Positions 36,419 to 45,865 of a stretch of DNA of 64,000 nucleotides are shown piece by piece. The DNA comes from Verrucomicrobiota bacterium. GTDB lineage: Bacteria > Verrucomicrobiota > Verrucomicrobiia > Limisphaerales > UBA1319. The first letter of the stretch is position 1; the number at the start of each line of letters is the position of its first letter. The DNA is taken from positions 1 through 64,000 of the forward strand of contig JAKLHY010000013.1 of the NCBI GenBank assembly GCA_022709905.1, given 5' to 3'. Below the pieces are notes generated by a model. The model made no database searches, was not told where the DNA came from, and saw only the letters and a program-made list of their open reading frames with translations. The position numbers and the translations under genes are program-made.

Positions 36419-38620
36419 ATGCCCAATATGGCCGGTCGAATTGATCTGAACCTCTGGTTAAAATCAACAGCTATCGCTGCGATCCTATGGCCCCTGACAC
36501 AGGGGCAGGCCCAGCCGCAGCCGGCGGGTGTCCCGTGGGATAATTACAGTGACACCTGGGTGGCGACCGATGCCCTGGGCCGTTCTTTGCCGAGCCTGCA
36601 AGAGGCAGGGCCGCCGCGCGCGGATCGGACGGTGGGGATTTTTTATTTTCTTTGGCATGGCGCGCATATCCAGGGCGGTCCTTACGATGTGACGCGCATT
36701 TTGGCGAAAGACCCGGAGGCGATGCGGAAGCCGGAGAGTCCGTTATGGGGGCCGTTGCATGCGCCGCATCATTGGGGCGAGTCGATCTTTGGCTATTATC
36801 TGACGCGCGACGCGTCTGTGCTGCGAAAGCACGCGCAGATGCTATCGGATGCCGGCGTGGATGTGGTGATCTTCGATGTGACCAATCAGGTTACGTATCG
36901 GGAGGACTACATGGAATTGCTGCGGGTCTGGAGCGAGTGCAGGGCGCAGGGCAACCAGACGCCGGACGTGGCCTTTTTGACGCCGTTTTGGGATCCCGCG
37001 AAGGTGGCGAGAGAGCTTTGGCGCGATCTTTACGGGCCTGGATTGTACCGCGACCTGTGGTTCATGTGGGAAGGCCGTCCCTTATTGCTGGCGGATGCCG
37101 AACTGCTCGGGGCGCACGCCGATTTTGCCCGGCAAGATGTCCCGGCCGAGCTCAAACCGGGCAAGACGTTGGGGCAGGTCTTCACGACGGACAAGGGCTT
37201 CATCAAAGTGGGCGGGCGTTTTCCCACATGGAACACCTCGGGATCGGGCGTGACTTTGGCCCTGTATCGCGGGGGGCCTGGCGGGGAACAAATCGCCTCG
37301 GAACGATTTGAGAATGTGGCGGACAACGCCTGGCTGATGCTGCGGTTGAACAGAGTGGCGGCGGCGGGCACTTATTATCTGGAAGCCTCGGCGCCGAAGG
37401 GCAAGGTGGGGTGGTGGAGTCATAGCCAGGATCAGCAGCCCAACGGGCAGGCGATGGCGATGAGCGAAAAGGCGAATGGCGATCGCACGTTGCGCCTCGC
37501 GTTTGGCGATGCCGAGTCGGAGCGGATCCGCGAGTTCTTTACATTTCGCAAACCGCAGCCCGACTATTTCCAGGGGCCGATCCGATCGAACATGTGGAGT
37601 TGGCTCGAAGTATTTCCGCAGCATGTCTTCCGGAATGAACGCGGCCAAAAAGAGCAGATGTCGGTGGGCGTGGCGCAAAACGCGGTGGGAAACCGGCTGG
37701 GCTCGATGAGCGAGAGTGAGGCGAAGGGGCGCAGCTGGCGCCAGGGTTCCCGTGACCAACGTCCGGGGGCGGTCCTGCGCGGCCTGAATTTTCAGGAACA
37801 ATGGGAGCATGCGCTTCAGCAGGATCCGCAGTTCATTTTTGTGACCGGCTGGAACGAATGGATTGCCGGGCGGTTCAATGAATTTAATGGCGTGAAGCTC
37901 CCGGTGATGTTTGTGGATCAATTCGATCAGGAACACAGCCGGGATATTGAACCGATGACGGGCGGTCACGGCGACAATTACTATTATCAACTGGTGGCCA
38001 ATATCCGGCGTTACAAAGGAGCGCGCCCAATGCGCGCCGTGGAACCGGCCCGTATCCGAATCGACGGGCGATTTGAGGATTGGCGGGGAGTGGAACCGGA
38101 GTTTCGGGATACCATGGGTGATCCGGTGAAGCGAGAGCACCGGGGATGGGATCCGAAGGTGATGTATCGGAACGAAAGCGGCCGGAACGACATTGTGAGC
38201 GCGAAAATGAGCTGGGACAAACGCCGCCTGTTTTGCCAGGTTCGAACGCGCGAGGAGATGTCGTCCCCCGGCAGCGGCCGATGGATGATGCTGTTCCTGG
38301 ATGTCGATGGCTGCGCGACCAACGGCTGGCTGGGGTATGATTATGTGGCGAACCTGGATAAGGTCGGAATGCTGCAGCGCCACACCGGGCCGGGGTTCCG
38401 TTGGACGCCGGTTCGCACCGTGCCGGAGATGCATAAGGGGAATGATTTGGAAATGTCGATTCCCTGGAAGACTCTGGGTTTGGATGGGCCGCCGGTCGCT
38501 GTGGATTTCAAGTGGGCCGATCATCCGCGGTTAACCGGGGACTGGAGTGATTTCACGCTGAACGGTGATGCGGCACCGAATGATCGGTTTAACTATCGGG
38601 CCTGGCTATCGGGAGGCTGA
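36419..38620 (+). CDS. Secreted GH71/GH99-like protein with C-terminal CBM9-like domain
   Basis: The 733-residue product has a signal peptide (WLKSTAIAAILWPLTQGQAQ). The main part resembles the GH71/99-like barrel: TVGIFYFLWHGAH, FGYYLTRDASVLRKHAQMLSDAGVDVVIFDVTN, DLWFMWEGRPLLLADAEL and, after an inserted beta domain (about residues 245-350), QDPQFIFVTGWNEWIAGRF. The last 190 residues (RIRIDGRFEDWRGVEPEFRDTMGDP, SWDKRRLFCQVRTREEM, WMMLFLDVDG) match the CBM9-like fold. The second Met (36428) is an alternative start. Its 3' end overlaps the convergent beta-helix gene by 15 bases. Activity on mannan- or glucan-type chains is family-based inference. Confidence 0.78.
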   Translation: MPNMAGRIDLNLWLKSTAIAAILWPLTQGQAQPQPAGVPWDNYSDTWVATDALGRSLPSLQEAGPPRADRTVGIFYFLWHGAHIQGGPYDVTRILAKDPEAMRKPESPLWGPLHAPHHWGESIFGYYLTRDASVLRKHAQMLSDAGVDVVIFDVTNQVTYREDYMELLRVWSECRAQGNQTPDVAFLTPFWDPAKVARELWRDLYGPGLYRDLWFMWEGRPLLLADAELLGAHADFARQDVPAELKPGKTLGQVFTTDKGFIKVGGRFPTWNTSGSGVTLALYRGGPGGEQIASERFENVADNAWLMLRLNRVAAAGTYYLEASAPKGKVGWWSHSQDQQPNGQAMAMSEKANGDRTLRLAFGDAESERIREFFTFRKPQPDYFQGPIRSNMWSWLEVFPQHVFRNERGQKEQMSVGVAQNAVGNRLGSMSESEAKGRSWRQGSRDQRPGAVLRGLNFQEQWEHALQQDPQFIFVTGWNEWIAGRFNEFNGVKLPVMFVDQFDQEHSRDIEPMTGGHGDNYYYQLVANIRRYKGARPMRAVEPARIRIDGRFEDWRGVEPEFRDTMGDPVKREHRGWDPKVMYRNESGRNDIVSAKMSWDKRRLFCQVRTREEMSSPGSGRWMMLFLDVDGCATNGWLGYDYVANLDKVGMLQRHTGPGFRWTPVRTVPEMHKGNDLEMSIPWKTLGLDGPPVAVDFKWADHPRLTGDWSDFTLNGDAAPNDRFNYRAWLSGG

Positions 38621-40561
38621 GGATTGGAGTCGGCCGGGCTTGAACCCGCTCAGGGGGCGGATGCCGAGCTTAAGGGCAGGGGAGTTGGGGGCGAGATCGA
38701 ATCGGCCTTGTTCCCAGTTGGGGATTTCCGGATCGACGATGGTGACGCCGCTCGGAGGCTTGGTTTGACTGCGTCTCTGGGTGTAATCCCGGAGGGTGAT
38801 CCATTCGATTTTGTCGTTCGCGCTAAAGAAGAGGTTTCCGGACCAATTGGTGACGGCCGCGGGATTTTCGATGCGGATTGTGCCGGTGGCCAGGAGGATG
38901 TTTTTCTCGACGGTGAATCCGGCGGAGCGCGGAAAAGTCCATTTGGCATCTCCCGGGACCAGGAAGAAATTGTTGCGGATGACATTATTGGTGGCCATAT
39001 GATTATGCGAGGGCCAGCCCACGCGCCAGGCGATGTTTTCCTCGACGCGGCATCCCTGGCAGCGTTCATCAAGGTAATAGGCTGAAGCGCCGTATCCGCC
39101 GGCATCGACGATATCGCGGGCGAGGTTGCGTCGGACGAGGCAGTTCCTGCCGGCGAACAGGTAGATGGCCGCGCCGTCATGGAGGACGTTCATGCAGTCA
39201 TAAATCAGGTTGTTTTCGATGACATTGCCTTCGCCGCCGTAGTTGATGGCGGAATAGGAGCAGTCGTGAATTTCGTTGTGGGCGACGCGGTCCCGGCGTC
39301 CGCCGCGGTAGATGCCGATGGCGCTTGGGTAGATGCGTCCGATGCCATGGACGTGGTTATTATAGATGACGCAGTTGGTGCCGCCCACATAGATGCCGCC
39401 GGCGCCGCAGTCATTGATCTCGCAGTCCTGGACGCGGGTGCCGAAGTCGGGGGTACGAGCGAGGATGCCGTGTCCGGCCACCCGGTTAATTTTCAGGCCG
39501 AGGAGGCTGCATTGTTCGGTGTAAGCGAGGGTGATTGCGCCGTCAAAACGATCGGCCGCAAAGCCGCCGGTTTGGAGCGGGGCCGTGGTGACTGCCAGGG
39601 AGAGACCCTTCAACGTGATGGTTTTGACTTTGGCGTCCGGCCGGCCCTGAAGTCGGATGATGGTCTGACGCGTGGGCGCGATCACGGGGACTTTTGCCAT
39701 GTCCTGTCCTGGTTTCGGCCAGTAGACCAGGCGGTTGCTGGCGCGATCATGGTACCATTGGCCGGGTTCGGTCATGCCTTCGCGCAGGTTCCAGAGGACA
39801 TATTTCTTAACCCCAAACGCTCCGGGCGGATGACCGGGCTCGGGATTGAGACGCAGGAGACGAGCCGCCGGATCATGGGCCGCCAGCCCGACACGGGATT
39901 CGTCCCACATGTGGTAGACGGTGATTTCCGCGTTGGAAAGGCTGAGCCAATCTCCGAGCTGACCGGGGGGATAACGCAGTTGGGTCAGCTCATCAGGGGT
40001 GGGTTGACGTTTCCAGCCTCCCCCGGTGGTGCTCATCCAGGGCACCGCGAAATCCGAAGCGTGCGCCAGAAAGTCCTTTGCCGGGAACCGGGCGGGTGGC
40101 ATCCACTGGCCATCGACCTCGAGCATTCGAATCTGCCATTGGCCCGGTTCGGTTTCTTCCGGCGGGATTCCTGGGATTCCGGGAAAGCTGGGCAAGTCCG
40201 ATGCCTGCCAGTGTTCACCCTCGGGGCGCCATTGGGTGAGGCTTTGTCCACCAAACAGGAGGGGGCGTTCACCGGGCGCTGCGGTGATGTAAAGGCCGGA
40301 ATCGGGGGGTTCCAGGAGGAGATGGACGTTATAAAAATGTCCTCCTCGCACAATGATACGTTTTGGCTGGCCTGGTTGAGCCTGCCGGGTGGCATCCCGA
40401 GCGCGGATCAGGGTGGCAAACGGTTTCTCTTTGGAGCCTGGATTCTGATCGTTTCCATCAGGAGCGACATAGGCCTCGAGGACTGTCGCGGAGCGGGCGG
40501 GGGGCAAGCCCAAGGCGAGGCATGACAACGCCATGGATACGAACAGAGGCAATGGGCTCAT
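38606..40561 (-). CDS. Secreted right-handed parallel beta-helix protein (pectate-lyase-like)
   Basis: The 651-residue product has a signal peptide (MSPLPLFVSMALSCLALGLPPARSA) and an opening typical of DUF1565-type beta-helix proteins (LEAYVAPDGNDQNPGSKEKPFATLIRARDATR). The middle contains an embedded beta-sandwich (about residues 110-290, LSLSNAEITVYHMWD), and the second half is a clear parallel beta-helix with right-handed coils (NDCGAGGIYVGGTNCVIYNNHVHG, HDCSYSAINYGGEGNVIENNLIYD). Such proteins include polysaccharide lyases and epimerases. The ATG overlaps the stop of the upstream hybrid kinase gene (ATGA, 40558-40561), so it is translated with the kinase. Catalytic residues were not assigned. 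Confidence 0.82.
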   Translation of the reverse strand: MSPLPLFVSMALSCLALGLPPARSATVLEAYVAPDGNDQNPGSKEKPFATLIRARDATRQAQPGQPKRIIVRGGHFYNVHLLLEPPDSGLYITAAPGERPLLFGGQSLTQWRPEGEHWQASDLPSFPGIPGIPPEETEPGQWQIRMLEVDGQWMPPARFPAKDFLAHASDFAVPWMSTTGGGWKRQPTPDELTQLRYPPGQLGDWLSLSNAEITVYHMWDESRVGLAAHDPAARLLRLNPEPGHPPGAFGVKKYVLWNLREGMTEPGQWYHDRASNRLVYWPKPGQDMAKVPVIAPTRQTIIRLQGRPDAKVKTITLKGLSLAVTTAPLQTGGFAADRFDGAITLAYTEQCSLLGLKINRVAGHGILARTPDFGTRVQDCEINDCGAGGIYVGGTNCVIYNNHVHGIGRIYPSAIGIYRGGRRDRVAHNEIHDCSYSAINYGGEGNVIENNLIYDCMNVLHDGAAIYLFAGRNCLVRRNLARDIVDAGGYGASAYYLDERCQGCRVEENIAWRVGWPSHNHMATNNVIRNNFFLVPGDAKWTFPRSAGFTVEKNILLATGTIRIENPAAVTNWSGNLFFSANDKIEWITLRDYTQRRSQTKPPSGVTIVDPEIPNWEQGRFDLAPNSPALKLGIRPLSGFKPGRLQSSASR

Positions 40562-42981
40562 AGACCGCGATTGGCGCGGGTCATTGTATCCGCCAGTTTC
40601 TGATAAAGGACTTCGTGGTTAAAGGGTTTTTGGACAAAGCCGGCCAAATTTTGGTCTTTAAACTCGGCCATGGCATCTGGTTCGTTATAACCGCTCATCA
40701 AGAGAACGGGGATATCCTGGCGGATGGCCTGAAGTTCTTTGTGGGTGCGAACACCGTCCATTCTGGGCATGGTATAATCGAGGAGAATGGCATCGATTTC
40801 CCGGTGTTTTTCGCGGAACTGGGCGATGCCGGCCTCTCCTGAACTGGCCAGGAGGGTTTTTAGGCCGATCGTTTCGAGGATGCTGGCGGCCACGGTGAGA
40901 ACGGTTTCTTCGTCGTCGATGACCAGGACGGTGCCATGGAGGAGCGGGCCGGTGCAGGGGACGGGGGGCGGAGCATAAGCGGGCAAGAGGATTTGAATCG
41001 TCGTGCCGTGTCCCAACTGGCTTTGAACGCGGAGGGCACCCTGGTAACCGCGGGTGATGCCTTGGACCGCGGCCAAACCCAGGCCGCGCCCGGCAAATTT
41101 CGTGCTGAAGAACGGATCGAAGATGCGACTGATGTTTTCCGGATTCATCCCGCAGCCATTATCGCTGACCTCGACTACCACGTAATTGCCCTCGTTCAAG
41201 CTGGAGACCAGGATATAGTCCGTGAACGACTCCCGGCGCAGGAACAGGCAGGCGGTGCTGACCGTGATGGTGCCGCCCTGATCTCCGAGGGCTTCCGAGG
41301 CATTGACGACAAGATTAATCAGGACTTGGCGGATTTGGGAGGGATCGGCTGAGATCACCGGAATATTCGGGGTCAAGTGGAGGGTGAGGATGGCCTTCTT
41401 GCTGATCTGGCTTTGAAGCATCGATTCGGAATCCAGGATGACCTGGTTCAAGTCGAGTTGCTGCTCGAAAAAACGGCCTTTGCCGGCGAAGGCGAGCATC
41501 TGTTTGCACAAGTCGGCGGCGCGCAGGGAAGAGTCTTCGATTCGTTTGAGATACTGGGAGAGATTGCCTGTCGGGGGAACCTCGGCTCGTGACAAGCTCG
41601 CATTACCCAGGATGCTGGTCAGAATATTGTTGAAATCATGGGCAATTCCGCCGGCGAGAACACCGATGCTCTCCAGCCTGCGGGCTTCCTGGAGCCGACG
41701 TTCCATGAGTTCTCTTTCGGTTTCTGCTTTCTTCCGATCCGTGATATCCAAGGTAATCCCAATCAGGCGGAGAGGACGGCCGTCTTCATCGTAGATGGCC
41801 TGTCCTTTGCCTTGAATCCAATGGATGGATCCATCAGGCCAGATGGCGCGAAAATCCAGTTCATAATCGCGCTTCAATTCCACGGCCTCGGTGACGGCCC
41901 GGCTCAATTGGCTGCGATCCTCCGGGTGGATATGAGTGAGAAAGGCATTGAAGGTCTTGTGGGTCGCCTCGATTGGCAGTCCCAGATTCGAATCGCGGCT
42001 TTCGGAGATGGTAACGGTATCGGTGGACAGATCCCATTCCCAGACCCCCATGCCGCCGGCGCGCATGGCCAGACGGAGGCGGGCCTCGCTTTCTTTGAGG
42101 GCGAGTTCGGAATTTTTGCGATCGGTGATGTCCAGGGCGACCCACCAGCTTTTCCAGCCGGGGATGGGAACATTTTTGGAGACATTCTTGATGGCGACCG
42201 TCCGCAAGGCGCCGTCTTTGCATCGAATCTCGCATTCATGTTCCAGCCACGCCTGAAGTTCGGCCCCGTTTTGGGACAATAACCAGTCGCGATCCTCGGG
42301 ATGATGAAACAGGCGCGCGAACAGCGTTTCGTTGCCAATGGCTTCATCGACCCGATAACCGGTCAGGTATTCACATTCCCGGTTCCAGGAGACGATGCGT
42401 CTGCGTTCGTCCAGGGCGACGACCATCACGGGTATGTTTTCGAAGACCCATCGCAGCCGTTCTTCGCTGGCCAGGAGGACTTCGAGTGCTTTTTGGGTCG
42501 AGAGTCCCCCAGGGAACCTGGCATGGGAAGGTTCGGGTGCGGTTGGGATCACCGTCGGCTGAGGGGCGGGCGGCGAGGGGAGGGCCTCATGGGCGGCCGC
42601 TTCGGGGCGGGGCGGGTTGGGTCCTAATTCGATGGCGTGAGCCAAGAAGCCAACCGTGTTATCTTCTAAGTCCATCCAGGGCGAAACCAGGGTGTGGCAC
42701 GATCGGTATCCCCCATCCGATCCCCGTAACCGCAGAAAATGACTGAACTCACGGTGGGAACCCATGATGTGAATTTCGCGGAGGAAATCGGGCAGGTCAG
42801 AGGGATGGATAGCATGATGCCAGCCGTGTCGGAGAGGTTGGTCGGGGTTTTGACCGGTGACCTGGCACCAGCGCGGATTGGCATAGACGCACTCGCCTTG
42901 TTTATCGAGAACCCAAAAGGGAAAAGGCAGTTGAACTCCCTGTTCCGCAGGGAATTGAGATGATTCTTTTGGCATGCTCAT
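40558..42981 (-). CDS. PAS-rich hybrid histidine kinase with C-terminal receiver
   Basis: From ATG 42981 the product has 807 residues. Three PAS domains with PAC-like tails come first (FWVLDKQGECVYANPRWCQVTGQ; LRWVFENIPVMVVALDERRRIVSWNRECEYLTGY; SIHWIQGKGQAIYDEDGRPLRLIGITLDITD). Then comes a HisKA domain with His448 (GGIAHDFNNILTSILGNASL), an HATPase (VNASEALGD, SDNGCGMNPE, GRGLGLAAVQG) and a receiver with Asp735 (DAILLDYTMPRMDG). No transmembrane helix is visible, so it is probably a soluble sensor. This is the NtrB-like 'HDFNN' class. The frame runs on to 43080, but ATG 42981 begins MSMPKES directly before PAS1. A translationally coupled beta-helix gene follows, an unusual partner. Confidence 0.9.
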   Translation of the reverse strand: MSMPKESSQFPAEQGVQLPFPFWVLDKQGECVYANPRWCQVTGQNPDQPLRHGWHHAIHPSDLPDFLREIHIMGSHREFSHFLRLRGSDGGYRSCHTLVSPWMDLEDNTVGFLAHAIELGPNPPRPEAAAHEALPSPPAPQPTVIPTAPEPSHARFPGGLSTQKALEVLLASEERLRWVFENIPVMVVALDERRRIVSWNRECEYLTGYRVDEAIGNETLFARLFHHPEDRDWLLSQNGAELQAWLEHECEIRCKDGALRTVAIKNVSKNVPIPGWKSWWVALDITDRKNSELALKESEARLRLAMRAGGMGVWEWDLSTDTVTISESRDSNLGLPIEATHKTFNAFLTHIHPEDRSQLSRAVTEAVELKRDYELDFRAIWPDGSIHWIQGKGQAIYDEDGRPLRLIGITLDITDRKKAETERELMERRLQEARRLESIGVLAGGIAHDFNNILTSILGNASLSRAEVPPTGNLSQYLKRIEDSSLRAADLCKQMLAFAGKGRFFEQQLDLNQVILDSESMLQSQISKKAILTLHLTPNIPVISADPSQIRQVLINLVVNASEALGDQGGTITVSTACLFLRRESFTDYILVSSLNEGNYVVVEVSDNGCGMNPENISRIFDPFFSTKFAGRGLGLAAVQGITRGYQGALRVQSQLGHGTTIQILLPAYAPPPVPCTGPLLHGTVLVIDDEETVLTVAASILETIGLKTLLASSGEAGIAQFREKHREIDAILLDYTMPRMDGVRTHKELQAIRQDIPVLLMSGYNEPDAMAEFKDQNLAGFVQKPFNHEVLYQKLADTMTRANRGL

Positions 42982-43183
42982 ACCCAACCTGCTTGTCGGC
43001 GCCTCTGCTGAAACGGACTTTCTTGAGCTCCTCGATGTGCAATCCGTCAGGCAAATCCGATGGATAGTATAAACCACCACCGCAGAGGGGTCAAAGGTTC
43101 CCTGAGAGATTTACGTTCCAGAAACCGGCTTGCGATGGGGAGGCGTGATTGCCATAGTGGTTGGGGCTTATGGAGTGCCGCTT

Positions 43184-43741
43184 GTGAGAATCTTGATTGC
43201 CATAACTGGCGCCAGCGGAGTCTTGTATGCGCAACGCTTGATCGATTGCATCGATCCGCAGCGCTATGAGCTGCACCTGGTGCTGAGCGCCTACGCCCCA
43301 TCGGTGGTGGAGGCCGAACTGCCTGGGGGACTTGTCCTCCCCGCAGGTATGCGGGTGCACGATCGAGGGTCCATGAATGTTTCGTTTGCCAGTGGCTCCA
43401 ATCCGCCTGATGCCATGGTGGTGATCCCTTGCAGCATGGGCACATTGGGGCGAATTGCCCACGGATTAAGCGATGATCTCATTTCAAGGGCGGCAGATGT
43501 GGTATTGAAAGAACGCCGCAAATTGATCCTGGTGCCGCGGGAGACTCCATATAACCTACTGCATATCAGGAATATGGAGATTATGCTCCTGTCGGGGGCG
43601 ATTCTTTTGCCCGCCAACCCCTCGTTTTATGCCCGGCCTGTTTCTGTCCATGACGTGGTCGACAGCGTCGTGGCCCGGGTGCTGGATCACCTGGGGGTTC
43701 CTCACACCTTGGGAACGCGCTGGCAGGCCGAGCTTGATTAG
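43184..43741 (+). CDS. ubiX: UbiX-like flavin prenyltransferase
   Basis: The 185-residue product is a UbiX/Pad1-family protein that makes prenylated FMN for UbiD-type decarboxylases. Signatures are MRILIAITGASGVLYAQRL (flavin-binding N-terminus), VVIPCSMGTLGRIAHGLSDDLISRAADVVLKE and LILVPRETPYNLLHIRNM, in the usual order and length. I choose GTG at 43184 because the protein then begins exactly at the conserved first strand and GGAG lies 8 bases upstream; the frame stays open up to 43130. It is followed after 18 bases by a UbiA-type prenyltransferase and menaquinone (futalosine) genes, where the UbiX/UbiD pair handles the naphthoate decarboxylation. No ubiD is in the window. Confidence 0.9.
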   Translation: MRILIAITGASGVLYAQRLIDCIDPQRYELHLVLSAYAPSVVEAELPGGLVLPAGMRVHDRGSMNVSFASGSNPPDAMVVIPCSMGTLGRIAHGLSDDLISRAADVVLKERRKLILVPRETPYNLLHIRNMEIMLLSGAILLPANPSFYARPVSVHDVVDSVVARVLDHLGVPHTLGTRWQAELD

Positions 43742-43759
43742 CTGAAGGAAAGATTCTCC

Positions 43760-44683
43760 ATGGCAACCCATGCTGCGATTCCGATGCGACCAGTGATTTG
43801 GATGATCCAGTTGTTGCGGCGATGGGGTGGTTTCGTTCGATTTTCCCACACGGTGTTTGCGCTGCCGTTTGCGATGGCCTCGATGGCGGTTGCGGCGCGC
43901 GAACATCGGGGGTGGCCGGGTTGGCGTGTTTTTTTGCTCGTCTTGGCGGCCATGGTGATGGCGCGGACCTGTGCCATGGCCTTTAACCGGATTATGGACC
44001 GCGAGTTTGATCGGGCGAATCCGCGCACGGCCATGCGTGATTTGCCTGCAGGACGCATCTCCTTGTTCAGCGCTTGGACCTTGTGCGTGGCGAGTGGCAG
44101 CGCATTTATCGGGGTCAGTTATGCCATCAACTCGGTCTGTTTTTGGTTGTCGCCTTTGGCGTTACTGATCGTCTGTTTTTATTCTTTGACCAAGAGATTT
44201 ACGGATTTTACGCATTTCTATCTGGGGGCGGCGCTGGCGCTGGCGCCGTTGGGGGCCTGGCTGGCAGTGCGTGGACGATTGGATTTTGAGCCGGTCCTGT
44301 TGGGTATCATCGTCGTTTGCTGGCTGGTGGGATTCGATATCATCTACGCCATTCAGGACTACGAATTTGACCGGAGACACGGGCTCCACTCGCTAGTTGT
44401 TCGTTGGGGGGTGCAAAATGCCCTGGTTTTTTCATTCTTGGTCCACATGATCATGTGGGGTTTGTTGTTCGCCTTGGGTTTGCTTTTGCGTTTTCGGGTG
44501 GCATACTTGAGTGGCCTGATGCTGATACTGGCTTGTCTGGTGTTGGAACACTGGCTGGCAAGAAAGCGCAGCTTGAAGTGGATCAACGTCGCCTTTTTCC
44601 GTCTTAACGCTGTGATCAGCGTGGTATTCTTGATTGTGGTGCTGGCTGAAGTGGTTTTTCCCGGCTTCCGCGTTGTTCGATGA
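43760..44683 (+). CDS. mqnP: UbiA-family prenyltransferase (MqnP-like)
   Basis: The 307-residue integral membrane protein has eight or so hydrophobic helices and the two Asp-rich motifs of the UbiA family: NRIMDREFDRANPRT (Asn76, Asp80, Asp84) and DYEFDRRHG after YAIQ. Family members prenylate an aromatic acid in quinone synthesis; within a futalosine cluster this is expected to be MqnP, acting on dihydroxy-naphthoate. The next gene's ATG overlaps the stop (ATGA, 44680-44683). Distinguishing MqnP from 4-hydroxybenzoate prenyltransferase rests on the neighbours, so the symbol is a context inference. Confidence 0.88.
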   Translation: MATHAAIPMRPVIWMIQLLRRWGGFVRFSHTVFALPFAMASMAVAAREHRGWPGWRVFLLVLAAMVMARTCAMAFNRIMDREFDRANPRTAMRDLPAGRISLFSAWTLCVASGSAFIGVSYAINSVCFWLSPLALLIVCFYSLTKRFTDFTHFYLGAALALAPLGAWLAVRGRLDFEPVLLGIIVVCWLVGFDIIYAIQDYEFDRRHGLHSLVVRWGVQNALVFSFLVHMIMWGLLFALGLLLRFRVAYLSGLMLILACLVLEHWLARKRSLKWINVAFFRLNAVISVVFLIVVLAEVVFPGFRVVR

Positions 44684-45849
44684 ATCCAATTTGGCAGAGC
44701 ATGGGCATGCAAGACCTCGCCGAGCGAGTCGAGGCCGGAGAGCGTCTTTCCAAGGTGGATGGTTGCAGGCTGTTTGAGATCAGGGATTTAAACGTATTGG
44801 GATCACTCGCCAGCCGGATCAACCGGCAAAAAAACCGGGGCCGGGTCAGTTATATTTTGAACCGGTATATCAACTACTCCAATTATTGCATCCTCAGCTG
44901 CCAATTTTGCGCGTTTGCCCGCAAAAAACGCAATGGGGACGGTTTCGAACTCAGCATCGAGGAGATGATCCAGAAGGCGCGGGAAGCCCTCCGCTGCGGG
45001 ATGACCGAACTGCATATTGTGGGCGGTCTGCATCCTTCCTTGCCCTTCAGTTATTACACCGATTTTCTACGCGCGCTCAAGCGCTTGGATTCCCGTCTGC
45101 AGCTGAAGTGTTTTACCGCCATTGAAATCCTGCATCTGGCCTGGTTGGCGCGTCGGAACGTTCCAGAGACCCTGGGAGCGTTGAGGGAGGCCGGACTCGA
45201 TTGCCTGACGGGCGGTGGGGCGGAAGTTTTTAATCCCGAGGTCCGCAAGCAGATAGCTGTGGGCAAGGAAACGGCCGAGGAATACCTCGATGTTCATCGT
45301 TGCTGGCATCAGCTGGGAGGTAAGAGCACCTGCACCCTGTTGTACGGGCACGTGGAATCGCTGGCGGATCGCGTGGATCACCTGCGCCGGCTCCGGGAAT
45401 TGCAGGATGAGACCGGAGGTTTTGTGGGATTTATCCCCTTGCCCTATCATCCGAACAACAACCGTTTGCCGGTTCAATGGGGGCCCACGGCCTATGACAC
45501 CTTGCGGACGATTGCCGTCAGCCGCCTGTTTCTGGACAACATCACTCACCTGACCGCCTACTGGGTGGGATTAGGGTTGCGGTTGGCGCAAGTGGCCTTG
45601 AGTTATGGCGCTGACGATCTCCATGGCACAATCCACGAAGAGCATATCTTTCATATGGCAGGCGCCCAATCGCCGATGCTGCAGGATGAGGCCGCCATGA
45701 TTCGGGCGATTCAAGACGCTGGATTCATTGCCGTGCAACGAGACACGTTTTACCAACCCATCAAAGAGGCCGGTGTGTTGCCCGAATCCGAGGCCCGCCA
45801 TGACGGGGCCTTGCCCCAAGAGACTGGACAGAACAAGACTTCCTTGTGA
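44680..45849 (+). CDS. mqnE: Aminofutalosine synthase (radical SAM)
   Basis: The 389-residue enzyme has the radical SAM cluster motif with cysteines 70, 74 and 77 (NYSNYCILSCQFCAFAR) and the ELHIVGGLHPSLPFSYY and GLDCLTGGGAEVFNPEVR segments typical of MqnE, together with LLYGHVESLADRVDHLRRLRELQDETGGF. MqnE joins chorismate-derived enolpyruvyl benzoate and SAM to give aminofutalosine. MqnC is close in sequence, but the VGGLHP and LYGHVE blocks fit MqnE better. It is coupled to the prenyltransferase gene by ATGA and followed after 16 bases by mqnA, the preceding step of the pathway. Confidence 0.92.
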   Translation: MNPIWQSMGMQDLAERVEAGERLSKVDGCRLFEIRDLNVLGSLASRINRQKNRGRVSYILNRYINYSNYCILSCQFCAFARKKRNGDGFELSIEEMIQKAREALRCGMTELHIVGGLHPSLPFSYYTDFLRALKRLDSRLQLKCFTAIEILHLAWLARRNVPETLGALREAGLDCLTGGGAEVFNPEVRKQIAVGKETAEEYLDVHRCWHQLGGKSTCTLLYGHVESLADRVDHLRRLRELQDETGGFVGFIPLPYHPNNNRLPVQWGPTAYDTLRTIAVSRLFLDNITHLTAYWVGLGLRLAQVALSYGADDLHGTIHEEHIFHMAGAQSPMLQDEAAMIRAIQDAGFIAVQRDTFYQPIKEAGVLPESEARHDGALPQETGQNKTSL

Positions 45850-45865
45850 GACGGGATTTAACATC

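Noticed and set aside
37082-38524. 480-codon open frame on the minus strand
   Set aside because: Antisense to the GH71/99-like gene, which carries a signal peptide and conserved motifs.
39179-40525. 448-codon open frame on the plus strand
   Set aside because: It is antisense to the well-supported beta-helix gene and its translation is low-information (Ala, Val, Asp, Gly-rich) without domain motifs.
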